This document shows, one piece after another, positions 1 to 6,099 of a stretch of 9,276 nt of DNA. The notes under the pieces were generated by a model. It ran no database searches and had not been told where the DNA came from. It saw nothing but the letters and a program-made list of their open reading frames with translations. Position 1 is the first letter of the stretch, and every line of letters starts with the position of its first letter. The DNA lies in contig JAJXTL010000119.1 of assembly GCA_021783855.1 (NCBI GenBank), positions 1 through 9,276 of the forward strand, written 5' to 3'. Made by a program: the position numbers and the translations under genes. The stretch comes from Pseudomonadota bacterium (GTDB lineage: Bacteria > Pseudomonadota > Gammaproteobacteria > Burkholderiales > Gallionellaceae).

Positions 1-2
1 TC

Positions 3-197
3 GCGATCGCACACAAACTATTACGTACCATCTACTTCATGCTCAGCCGAGGCGAACACTACCGGGATTCCGCCACTGACTATGAAGCGCTTTCTGTTCA
101 ACGCAATGCATCTCGCTGGATCAAAAACTCAGAGAGTTCGGTTTCATTCCGAATCCAGTCTGATCAGCGTACTTTCAAATTTAATGGCTTTCAATAG
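3..197 (+). CDS. IS110-family transposase, C-terminal end (partial, 5' end outside window)
   Basis: The frame opening at base 3 reads to a TAG at 195-197 and gives about 64 residues. It contains AIAHKLLRTIYFMLSRGEHY, then YEALSVQRNASRWIKNS. This is the arrangement at the end of the C-terminal Transposase_20 domain of IS110-family enzymes: the A-x-KLLR helix, an R-x-x-x-Y loop, and a closing QRNA-x-RWI segment. IS110 transposases are DEDD-plus-serine recombinases that move the element without typical terminal inverted repeats, so no clear element end can be marked. The 38 bases between this stop and the next gene presumably hold the right end of the element. No ATG supports a start here, so it is read as a gene truncated by the window edge. 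Whether the full element is intact cannot be judged. Confidence 0.8.
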   Translation, partial: AIAHKLLRTIYFMLSRGEHYRDSATDYEALSVQRNASRWIKNSESSVSFRIQSDQRTFKFNGFQ

Positions 198-235
198 CCA
201 GCTTCCTGCACGCCCAAAATCTGAATTCTTTCACG

Positions 236-538
236 TTAAATCACTGCCTCAAAGAACTCAAGGTTAGGCGGTCCGAGATAAACGTTTCTGGTTTGCCCGG
301 CCTGTGCATGGGCCAGCCTGAATGCCTCCGAGCGGGTCCAGTCCTCGAATGCCTGACGTGAGTCCCACACCGTATGCGAAGCAAACAGCGTATGCTCCTC
401 GCTGGACGCGCCCTGCAGCAAATTAAAACTTCTGAATCCGGGCACGCCGTCGAGGTGGCTGTCGCGTTTTTTCCAGATGTCGATGAATTCACTTTCCTTG
501 CCCGGGACGATTTTGAAACGGTTCATTGCGATAAACAT
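236..538 (-). CDS. Antibiotic biosynthesis monooxygenase (ABM) domain protein, HmoA/IsdG-like fold
   Basis: The product has 100 residues. It starts MFIAMNRFKIVPGKESEF and contains an ExxW-type helix (FIDIWKKRDSHL), then GVPGFRSFNLLQG, and a segment rich in W and F (HTVWDSRQAFEDWTRSEAF) followed by RLAHAQAG. This order (beta strand, helix, PGF turn, strand, W-x-x-x-x-x-F-x-x-W) is typical of the dimeric ferredoxin-like ABM family, which includes HmoA/HmoB and IsdG-like haem-degrading enzymes and many quinol-type monooxygenases. Substrate is unknown; haem degradation is possible but not shown. The start is well supported: AAAGGAG lies at 543-549, four bases before the ATG. The gene is alone on its strand, ends 39 bases from the IS110 stop, and is transcribed away from valS. 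Confidence 0.8.
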   Translation of the reverse strand: MFIAMNRFKIVPGKESEFIDIWKKRDSHLDGVPGFRSFNLLQGASSEEHTLFASHTVWDSRQAFEDWTRSEAFRLAHAQAGQTRNVYLGPPNLEFFEAVI

Positions 539-571
539 GGCGCTCCTTTATTTGATAGATAGCAAAAGTTC

Positions 572-577
572 ATTATA
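572..577 (-). promoter_or_regulatory. Candidate -10 box for the ABM-domain gene
   Basis: The minus strand reads TATAAT here, a perfect match to the sigma-70 -10 consensus, about 34 bases upstream of the ATG at 538. No good -35 hexamer stands at 16-18 bases (TAAGTT is the nearest), so the promoter may be weak or activator-dependent. It lies back to back with the valS promoter. Confidence 0.4.
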
Positions 578-596
578 GATGAGTCTGCCGATTTAA

Positions 597-624
597 CTTA
601 CAGCTTGCGACGGCCCTGTATAAT
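597..624 (+). promoter_or_regulatory. Candidate sigma-70 promoter of valS
   Basis: The perfect -10 hexamer TATAAT is at 619-624. A CTTACA hexamer at 597-602 lies 16 bases upstream and matches TTGACA at four of six positions. Transcription would begin near 631, giving a leader of about 37 bases before the valS ATG. I see no T-box-like or attenuator structure in that leader. Confidence 0.5.
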
Positions 625-667
625 CACGTCCTTCACAAAAGTCGACTATCTGCCACAAGGTATTGCA

Positions 668-3514
668 ATGGAATTGACCAAAAGTTTTGAACCCAAAGAC
701 ATCGAAGCGCGCTGGTATCCCAAATGGGAAGAATCCGGCTTTTTCAAGGCGGGTCTTGATCCTGCCAAGAGCGAATCGTTCTGCATTCAACTGCCGCCCC
801 CCAACGTCACCGGCACGCTGCACATGGGACACGGTTTCAACCAGACCCTGATGGACACGCTGACCCGCTATCATCGCATGAAAGGCGACAACACGCTGTG
901 GCAGCCGGGCACCGATCACGCGGGCATCGCCACCCAGATCGTCGTCGAACGCCAGCTGGATGCACAGGGCATTTCGCGCCACGATCTGGGTCGCGCAGCC
1001 TTCATCGAGAAAGTCTGGGAATGGAAAAAATATTCGGGCGACACCATCACGCGCCAGATGCGCCGTCTGGGCACCTCCCCCGACTGGTCGCGCGAACGCT
1101 TCACCATGGACGAAGGCCTGTCGCAATCCGTCACCGAAACCTTCGTGCGCCTGTTCAACGAAGGCCTGATCTATCGCGGCAAGCGTCTGGTGAACTGGGA
1201 CCCGAAACTGCACACCGCCGTCTCCGACCTGGAAGTCGTGCAGGAAGAAGAAGATGGCTTCATGTACCACATCCATTATCCGCTGGCAGCACCCGACACG
1301 CTGCATGGACTGACCCACCTGACTGTCGCCACCACCCGTCCCGAAACCATGCTGGGCGACGTGGCCGTGATGGTGCATCCGGAAGATGAACGCTATAAAC
1401 ACCTGATCGGGAAAGAGGTCGCGCTGCCGCTGTGCGCGCGCTGCATCCCCATCATCGCGGACGATTACGTGGACCGCGAATTCGGCACCGGCGTGGTCAA
1501 GGTCACGCCCGCGCACGACTTCAACGACTATGCGGTGGGGCAGCGTCACAACCTGCCGATGATCTGCATCCTGACGCTGGATGGCAAAATCAACGATGAA
1601 GCGACCGAAAAATATCGCGGTCTTGACCGCTTCGAAGCACGCCGGCTTATTTGCAGTCATCTGGAAAAAACAGGTCTGTTCGAGAAGGCGGAAAAACACA
1701 AACTGAAGGTGCCTAGAGGCGACCGCACCGGCGTGGTGATCGAACCGATGCTCACCGACCAGTGGTTCGTCGCGATGAGCAAGCCAGGTACTGATGGCAA
1801 GAGCATCACCGAACAGGCTCTGGAATGCGTGTCTTCCGGCGAGATCAAGTTTCATCCGGAAAACTGGGTGAACACCTACAATCAGTGGCTCAACAACATC
1901 CAGGATTGGTGCATCTCGCGCCAGCTTTGGTGGGGACATCAGATTCCTGCGTGGTATGGCGTGAATGGCGAAATATTTGTCGCTCACAACGAAGCGGAAG
2001 CAAGGCAACTTGCCGACAAGGCAGGCTATGCAGGACAGCTCGACCGCGATGCCGACGTACTGGACACCTGGTTTTCCTCCGCGCTGTGGCCCTTTTCGAC
2101 ACTGGACTGGCAGGAAGGCAAGACATTCGAAGAGCAAAATGAGTTTGTTCAAAAATATCTGCCCTCCACCGTGCTGGTCACCGGCTTCGACATCATCTTC
2201 TTCTGGGTGGCGCGCATGGTGATGATGACAAAACACATCACCGGCAAGATCCCGTTCAAGGATGTATATGTACACGGCCTGATCCGCGATGCGGAAGGAC
2301 AGAAGATGTCCAAGTCCAAGGGCAACGTGCTCGACCCGATCGATTTGATCGACGGCATTGCGCTGGATGAACTCATCAAAAAACGCACCACCGGCCTGAT
2401 GAACCCGAAGCAGGCGGAACAGATCGAGAAACGCACCAAAAAAGAATTCCCGGCAGGTATTTCGGCATTCGGCACCGATGCGCTGCGCTTCACCTTCGCA
2501 TCGCTTGCCTCCCCGGGGCGCGACATCAAGTTCGACATGCAACGTTGCGAAGGCTATCGCAATTTCTGCAACAAACTGTGGAACGCCACACGCTTCGTGC
2601 TGATGAACTGCGACGGGCATGATGTCGGACTCGATGAGTCGCAGCCCTTAGAGTATTCCGCTGCCGATCGCTGGATGATCAGCCTGTTGCAACAGGCGGA
2701 ACTGGAAATGGCGCAGCACTTCGCCGATTACCGTTTCGACATGGCCGCGCGTACCGTGTATGAACTGGTTTGGAACACCTATTGCGACTGGTACGTGGAA
2801 CTTGCGAAAGTACAACTTCAGGATCGAGAATCAGAAAATCAGGATCGAGGATTGAGGATTGAGGAAGTTGAAGCACAGCGACGCGCGACGCGCAGAACGC
2901 TGGTGCGCGTGCTGGAAACCATCCTGCGTATGGCGCACCCCATCATCCCGTTCATCACCGAAGAATTGTGGCAATCGGTAGCCCCCTTGGCCGGAAAAAC
3001 GGGCGAGAGCATCATGCTGCAAGCCTATCCTAAAGCCGATGCAGCCAGAATAGATCCGGCAGCGATAGCTCAAATCACCTTGTTGCAGGAAATGATCAAC
3101 GCCTGCCGCCGTTTGCGCAGCGAGATGAACCTCTCGCCTGCCGCACGCGTGCCGCTGATCGCGACAGGGGACGCTGCCACACTCGCCGCCCTCGCACCCT
3201 ACATCAGCAGCCTGGGTAAACTCAGTGAAGTGCAGATCGCAGCCGATCTGCCCTCTGACGAAGCCGCGGTGGCCATCGTCGGCAACTACCGTCTGATGCT
3301 CAAAGTCGAGATCGATGTCGCAGTTGAACGCGAAAGGCTGGACAAGGAAATTGCCCGCTTACAGGGTGAAATTACAAAGACAGAAGCCAAACTGGGCAAT
3401 GAGAGTTTCGTCTCCCGTGCACCGGCAGCAGTGGTTGAACAGGAGAAGAAACGCATGAGTGACTTTGGCGCGCTGCTGGTGCAACTTCAGGCGCAGCGCG
3501 CCAAACTGAGCTGA
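668..3514 (+). CDS. valS: Valyl-tRNA synthetase
   Basis: ValRS charges tRNA-Val with valine in the cytoplasm and hydrolyses mischarged Thr-tRNA-Val. The ATG at 668 is chosen because AAGG at 657-660 sits seven bases upstream and the product then starts [17 protein letters not shown], as usual for the family; it gives 948 residues, a normal length. Class I motifs are intact: HMGH at residues 52-55 and KMSKS at 546-550. The CP1 editing domain shows [10 protein letters not shown] from about 222 and [12 protein letters not shown] further on. [10 protein letters not shown] starts at about 414. The anticodon-binding domain carries [12 protein letters not shown], and the C-terminal coiled-coil arm covers about 884-948. 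One oddity is an acidic, polar segment at about residues 718-734, encoded by 7-bp repeats, between [13 protein letters not shown] and the conserved [13 protein letters not shown] helix, where I recall other ValRSs having only a few residues. The frame is kept, so the enzyme is probably functional. The gene appears monocistronic, with its own promoter just upstream. Confidence 0.98.
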   Translation: MELTKSFEPKDIEARWYPKWEESGFFKAGLDPAKSESFCIQLPPPNVTGTLHMGHGFNQTLMDTLTRYHRMKGDNTLWQPGTDHAGIATQIVVERQLDAQGISRHDLGRAAFIEKVWEWKKYSGDTITRQMRRLGTSPDWSRERFTMDEGLSQSVTETFVRLFNEGLIYRGKRLVNWDPKLHTAVSDLEVVQEEEDGFMYHIHYPLAAPDTLHGLTHLTVATTRPETMLGDVAVMVHPEDERYKHLIGKEVALPLCARCIPIIADDYVDREFGTGVVKVTPAHDFNDYAVGQRHNLPMICILTLDGKINDEATEKYRGLDRFEARRLICSHLEKTGLFEKAEKHKLKVPRGDRTGVVIEPMLTDQWFVAMSKPGTDGKSITEQALECVSSGEIKFHPENWVNTYNQWLNNIQDWCISRQLWWGHQIPAWYGVNGEIFVAHNEAEARQLADKAGYAGQLDRDADVLDTWFSSALWPFSTLDWQEGKTFEEQNEFVQKYLPSTVLVTGFDIIFFWVARMVMMTKHITGKIPFKDVYVHGLIRDAEGQKMSKSKGNVLDPIDLIDGIALDELIKKRTTGLMNPKQAEQIEKRTKKEFPAGISAFGTDALRFTFASLASPGRDIKFDMQRCEGYRNFCNKLWNATRFVLMNCDGHDVGLDESQPLEYSAADRWMISLLQQAELEMAQHFADYRFDMAARTVYELVWNTYCDWYVELAKVQLQDRESENQDRGLRIEEVEAQRRATRRTLVRVLETILRMAHPIIPFITEELWQSVAPLAGKTGESIMLQAYPKADAARIDPAAIAQITLLQEMINACRRLRSEMNLSPAARVPLIATGDAATLAALAPYISSLGKLSEVQIAADLPSDEAAVAIVGNYRLMLKVEIDVAVERERLDKEIARLQGEITKTEAKLGNESFVSRAPAAVVEQEKKRMSDFGALLVQLQAQRAKLS
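2820..2868 (+). repeat. Heptanucleotide tandem repeat (AGGATYG-type) inside valS
   Basis: Seven consecutive 7-bp units can be read: AGGATCG, AGAATCA, GAAAATC, AGGATCG, AGGATTG, AGGATTG, AGGAAGT. Two are identical neighbours, and the outer ones have decayed. The array lies in frame in valS and encodes a stretch like [16 protein letters not shown]. An 18-base piece (2839-2856) recurs exactly at 6013-6030 in a non-coding position, so this is a dispersed repeat family rather than a coding motif. It resembles the short tandemly repeated repetitive (STRR) sequences described in cyanobacteria in having a 7-bp period; that is an analogy only. Confidence 0.75.
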
Positions 3515-3537
3515 TTAAAAATCAGCCCAATTCAGGC

Positions 3538-3571
3538 AAAAAAAACCGCTGGCGATCGCTCATGCCAGCGG
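3538..3571 (-). terminator. Rho-independent terminator for the minus-strand unit
   Basis: CCGCTGGC (3546-3553) and GCCAGCGG (3564-3571) form a perfect 8-bp GC-rich stem around a 10-base loop. On the minus strand the stem is followed by eight T residues (A-run at 3538-3545 on the plus strand), so it terminates leftward transcription, 60 bases after the stop of the 23-residue gene. On the plus strand the tail is only ATTGGTTCATTCT, so it can serve valS at best weakly. Confidence 0.85.
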
Positions 3572-3630
3572 ATTGGTTCATTCTAAAAATCAGCTATTCA
3601 GTGCGGCCTGACCTGACATAGCCCTGCTGC

Positions 3631-3702
3631 CTATTTCTCGGTGAGTATAACCACAGCCGGTAATACGATGATAGCAATGAAAATCCATTCTGCGATACCC
3701 AT
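3631..3702 (-). CDS. 23-residue single-pass membrane peptide
   Basis: This very short frame starts MGIAEW, continues with the hydrophobic run IFIAIIVLPAVVIL and ends TEK before a TAG. That is one plausible transmembrane helix with a central proline, an acidic-aromatic N-terminal flank and a charged C-terminus. Support for translation is good for its size: AAGGGAG at 3709-3715 is six bases from the ATG, an in-frame TAA lies shortly upstream so no longer form starts there, and a strong terminator follows. I do not recognise the family. Small subunits of respiratory complexes (CydX-like, CcoQ/CcoM-like) and KdpF-like peptides have this size and shape, but no motif ties it to any of them. It lies 216 bases downstream of the TusA-like gene on the same strand. 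No clear terminator lies between them and no convincing promoter was found, so it may be the last gene of that unit. Confidence 0.6.
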   Translation of the reverse strand: MGIAEWIFIAIIVLPAVVILTEK

Positions 3703-3708
3703 ATCAAT

Positions 3709-3715
3709 CTCCCTT
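3709..3715 (-). promoter_or_regulatory. Strong Shine-Dalgarno site of the 23-residue gene
   Basis: The minus strand reads AAGGGAG six bases before the ATG at 3702. It is among the best ribosome binding sites in the window and is the main reason to call the tiny frame a gene. Confidence 0.6.
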
Positions 3716-3918
3716 GAAGTTTATAAACATCCAGGAAGTCCTTGGTGTCTTCTTATCCAAAAAATGGAACTCAGTACAGCATAAATCGAGACTCTTGAAT
3801 CCACTGAATTCCCGCCTCGGGAATGATCCAAACAGACCTTTCAAAAACTCCCTCGACGATTGTACGCTCAACTTTCGGAATAAACATAAAAAAATCATGG
3901 TTATTATCCGGCTCGACT

Positions 3919-4323
3919 TTAACGACGGCGCAGATAAAAAATAAACTCGCCGTCCTTTTCGCTTGATGAAAGCAGTTCATTACCGGTCTGGCGGCAGAAC
4001 ACCGCAAAATCCTTGGGCGACTCCTTATCCGTTGCGACGATCCTGAGCACCTGGCCGCTGGCAAGTTGCGACAACGATTTCTTGGTGAGCAGGATGGGCA
4101 TCGGACAGGCCAGTTGTCGCGCATCCAGTTCAGCGTCAAACGGGTGCCCGGACATAACCAGCGACTTGGCGAGTGCTGTTCGGGTGCCCGGCCAAGAGCT
4201 CTTCGGCTGCTCGCCTAGTCGAATGGCTATTAGTAGCGGCTTAGACGCAGACGTTTCGCGTTTTAGTCCGATACTTAGTTGTTTCACCAGAGGTTCCATC
4301 ACAAGTTTTTTGTCGCTTGTCAT
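3919..4323 (-). CDS. TusA/SirA-like sulfur carrier with unusual N-terminal extension
   Basis: The last 78 residues form a complete TusA-fold domain: FDAELDARQLACPMPILLTK, with the CPxP motif whose cysteine (Cys73 in the long form) carries persulfide sulfur, then SGQVLRIVATDKESPKDF and FCRQTGNELLSS with a second cysteine. Such proteins pass sulfur between rhodaneses or desulfurases and acceptors in tRNA thiolation, cofactor synthesis or sulfur oxidation; which applies here is not shown. The first 56 residues are not part of the family. The long start at 4323 is given because its ATG overlaps the rhodanese TGA (ATGA), repeating the arrangement one gene upstream. The alternative ATG at 4155 gives a normal-length protein (MSGHPFDAEL...) but has no visible ribosome binding site. 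Against the long form, the extension uses CTA for leucine five times, plus ATA and CGA codons, unlike its neighbours. The domain call is secure; the start is not. Confidence 0.85.
   Translation of the reverse strand: MTSDKKLVMEPLVKQLSIGLKRETSASKPLLIAIRLGEQPKSSWPGTRTALAKSLVMSGHPFDAELDARQLACPMPILLTKKSLSQLASGQVLRIVATDKESPKDFAVFCRQTGNELLSSSEKDGEFIFYLRRR
4141..4191. repeat. 11-bp direct repeat near the TusA N-terminus
   Basis: CGGGTGCCCGG occurs at 4141-4151 and again at 4181-4191, 40 bases apart. The first copy covers the codons around the internal ATG at 4155; the second lies in the odd N-terminal extension. The spacing is not a multiple of three. It could mark a small duplication or the edge of inserted DNA, or be chance in GC-rich sequence. 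Confidence 0.45.
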
Positions 4324-4634
4324 GAAATAGGCAAACCCGCATGCGCCCAGGCGGTAATGCCGCCTTGCAGGTTATACACATCGGAGAAACCATTTCCTGC
4401 GGCAAATGCGGCGGCCTGCGCAGAACGCCCGCCCATCTGGCAATAAAAAACCGTCGCAGCAGACTTGTCCAGTTCGTTCAGACGCAACGGCAACAGATGC
4501 AGCGGCAACGCATCGCCCTGCGGGATTTTGCCTCGCGCGATTTCCGCACCCGTGCGCACATCGATCAACTTTAAATTATCCTGTTGCAACTTCGTCAGCA
4601 ATTCTGCGACGGTGATATTTTTGAAACCTGTCAT
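4320..4634 (-). CDS. Single-domain rhodanese (sulfurtransferase)
   Basis: The product has 104 residues and is a complete rhodanese domain. It shows ITVAELLTKL, then LKLIDVRTGAEIARGKIPQGDALPL (the CH2A-type IDVR...E...G.I motif), the active-site loop C65-QMGGR-S71 in VFYCQMGGRSAQAA, and the closing VYNLQGGITAWAHAGLPI. Cys65 would carry the persulfide. Length matches GlpE/PspE-type stand-alone rhodaneses; there is no signal peptide, so it is expected in the cytoplasm. Its ATG overlaps the kinase stop (ATGA at 4631-4634), with AGGAA about eight bases upstream. Its own TGA overlaps the start of the TusA-like frame. Rhodanese beside a TusA-like carrier is a known donor-acceptor pairing, so it probably loads that protein. 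Confidence 0.9.
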   Translation of the reverse strand: MTGFKNITVAELLTKLQQDNLKLIDVRTGAEIARGKIPQGDALPLHLLPLRLNELDKSAATVFYCQMGGRSAQAAAFAAGNGFSDVYNLQGGITAWAHAGLPIS

Positions 4635-5935
4635 CTGTTTATTCCTGATTGATTTTGATCTGCCAGAAGGAGCGAAATACGCTCATTCGCTACCGCCAGA
4701 CGTTTTACCAACAAATGCAGAAATGCATCGCCGAACTGAAAACGGCAACCCGTCGTGGCATGCGTCAGCGCATCGGGATCAATTTCGATCAGCACGACTT
4801 CACTCCTGGTGATCACGTCTGAATTGCGGATAAAATCGTCTTCGCCCAAGTGAGCCATCTCACCAAAACAATCGCCGCGACGCAGCAGCCCCAGCAATTT
4901 ACCCTGCTTGAGCACATGCACCACACCCTGAGCCAGAATGTAGAAAGAACGCCCGCTCGCACCGTCTCGCAAAATAAGTTCGGACTCCGGCACTTTCCGC
5001 CATTCACTGACGCGTAAAACCTCCCAAAGTTCCACATCGCTGAAATTTTTGAAGAACATCAGGTTGCGCAATGTCTCAAACTTTTCGGTATCGAATATTT
5101 CTTCATGAGCGGGCGCGACCTGACTGAAGAACACGGCCAGATCACTGGCAAATTCATCCCAGGACTGGTAGCGCTCAGCCGCGGTTTTCATCATCGCTCG
5201 CCGCACGATCGCATCCATCTCCGACGGGATATCGGAGCGGAACGCACTGGGCGGCGGCGGTTCAACATTGAGAATATGATAAACCATACTGAGATTGTTG
5301 CTGGTGTCAAATGGCAACCTGCCGCTCAGCAGTTTGTACATCACCACGCCCAGCGAATAGATGTCGGTCTGATGAGTCAGCGTCGATTCTTCGATCTGCT
5401 CAGGCGACATATACGCCGGCGAACCCACGCCGGACACCTGCGTGGTGCTCTGATTGCTTTGCAGCACAGCGGCACCAAAATCGGAAATCTTGATGTTGGT
5501 TTTGCCTTGCAGCAGAATATTGGCCGGCTTGATGTCGCGGTGGATTACACCCTGGTGTTGCGCATATTCCAGCGCCTTGCAGCACTTGTAGATGATTTCC
5601 GCAATCGTGCTGAACGGCAACAGCTTGTCCACTTCGGCATAAAGTTCAAGCGTGCTGCCTTCGACGTATTCCATCACAACGTAGTTGATATCTCCCTTCA
5701 TGACCGCATCTTGAATCTTTGCGATATGCGGATGCGATAGTTTTCCCGCCAGAGAGGCTTCGGTCATCAACAATTTTCGGGAAATTTTGGCCCGCTTGGG
5801 ATCCTGCAAACTTCTCAGATCGAACAGCTTGATGGCAACCTGCTGCTCGCTGAAAGGATCGATGGCAAGATACACGGTGCTGGTCGCACCAGTGCCGAGT
5901 TTGCGCACGATTTTATACTTGCCGATTCTATCCAT
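4631..5935 (-). CDS. Hanks-type Ser/Thr protein kinase with C-terminal cyclic-nucleotide-binding domain
   Basis: The product has 434 residues. Residues 1 to about 270 are a complete eukaryotic-like kinase: glycine loop LGTGATSTVYLA (13-24), VAIK with Lys36, helix-C Glu59, HRDIKPAN with catalytic Asp134 and Asn139, DFG at 152-154, the activation segment ending SPAYMSPEQ (172-180), and DIYSLGVV. Residues from about 285 to 410 look like a cNMP-binding domain: LILRDGASGRSFYILAQG, then GDCFGEMAHLG and IRNSDV, which resembles a phosphate-binding cassette with its arginine kept. No membrane helix, PASTA or WD region is seen, so it should be a soluble sensor kinase whose activity may respond to cAMP, cGMP or a related ligand; the ligand is inference. 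The ATG gives the natural start MDRIGKYKIVRKLG, but the ribosome binding site is weak (GGATAG). It is the first gene of a coupled unit with rhodanese and a TusA-like carrier, and is divergent from the M48 protease gene. Confidence 0.95.
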   Translation of the reverse strand: MDRIGKYKIVRKLGTGATSTVYLAIDPFSEQQVAIKLFDLRSLQDPKRAKISRKLLMTEASLAGKLSHPHIAKIQDAVMKGDINYVVMEYVEGSTLELYAEVDKLLPFSTIAEIIYKCCKALEYAQHQGVIHRDIKPANILLQGKTNIKISDFGAAVLQSNQSTTQVSGVGSPAYMSPEQIEESTLTHQTDIYSLGVVMYKLLSGRLPFDTSNNLSMVYHILNVEPPPPSAFRSDIPSEMDAIVRRAMMKTAAERYQSWDEFASDLAVFFSQVAPAHEEIFDTEKFETLRNLMFFKNFSDVELWEVLRVSEWRKVPESELILRDGASGRSFYILAQGVVHVLKQGKLLGLLRRGDCFGEMAHLGEDDFIRNSDVITRSEVVLIEIDPDALTHATTGCRFQFGDAFLHLLVKRLAVANERISLLLADQNQSGINR

Positions 5936-5958
5936 CTATCCGGGCGGGCGGCTTTTAC

Positions 5959-5988
5959 GTTAAAGGACGAATTCTGCGCATTTTTCAA
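5959..5988 (-). promoter_or_regulatory. Candidate promoter of the kinase-rhodanese-TusA unit
   Basis: On the minus strand TTGAAA (5983-5988) is followed after 18 bases by TTTAAC (5959-5964), four of six matches to TATAAT. It is the best-placed pair upstream of the kinase ATG at 5935, but weak, and other sigma factors cannot be excluded. Confidence 0.3.
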
Positions 5989-6006
5989 CACAAAGTCCAG
6001 TTTAAA

Positions 6007-6085
6007 CAGGATTCAGGATCGAGGATTGAGCTAAAAGCTGAACAGCAGGTTTTATTCAACCCTCGCTCCACGTTCCCCGATCCTG
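6007..6085. repeat. Second heptad-repeat copy forming a long imperfect hairpin
   Basis: The left arm contains AGGATTC, AGGATCG, AGGATTG (6008-6028). The right arm, in the opposite sense, contains degenerate CAACCCT, CGCTCCA, CGTTCCC and a perfect CGATCCT (6058-6084 region). The arms pair imperfectly: 6016-6030 with 6055-6069, then TAAAA (6032-6036) with TTTTA (6050-6054), then CTG with CAG around a five-base loop. The outermost CAGGAT/ATCCTG also match. The structure sits in the divergent intergenic region between the kinase and M48 genes and ends 15 bases before the M48 ATG, so in RNA it would form the leader of that gene if transcription starts upstream. It lacks a T-tail and is not a standard terminator. 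The 18-mer at 6013-6030 is identical to 2839-2856 in valS. Confidence 0.6.
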
Positions 6086-6099
6086 ATAAAATATCGATC

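Noticed and set aside
82..267. Plus-strand frame of 61 codons at the IS110 end
   Set aside because: It overlaps the transposase end in another frame and the 3' end of the ABM gene, and has no family features.
593..2620. 675-codon open frame on the minus strand opposite valS
   Set aside because: It is fully antisense to a complete ValRS with intact motifs, has a composition (His, Phe, Val, Gly rich) typical of the antisense of GC-rich coding DNA, and has no recognisable domain.
3546..3571. The strong hairpin read as the valS terminator
   Set aside because: Its T-run is on the minus strand only; the plus-strand tail is not U-rich, so it is assigned to leftward transcription.
3714..3944. Frames on both strands (3714-3944 plus, 3704-3898 minus) between the tiny gene and tusA
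   Set aside because: No ribosome binding site, no domain, mutually overlapping, and the plus frame runs into the tusA 3' end.
4192..4320. Integron attC-like or small IS remnant in the odd TusA extension
   Set aside because: Some CTTAG/CTAG-type words are present, but no paired core sites or inverted ends could be shown.
5105..5740. 211-codon plus-strand frame inside the kinase gene
   Set aside because: It is antisense to the kinase catalytic domain with no family signature; a shadow frame.
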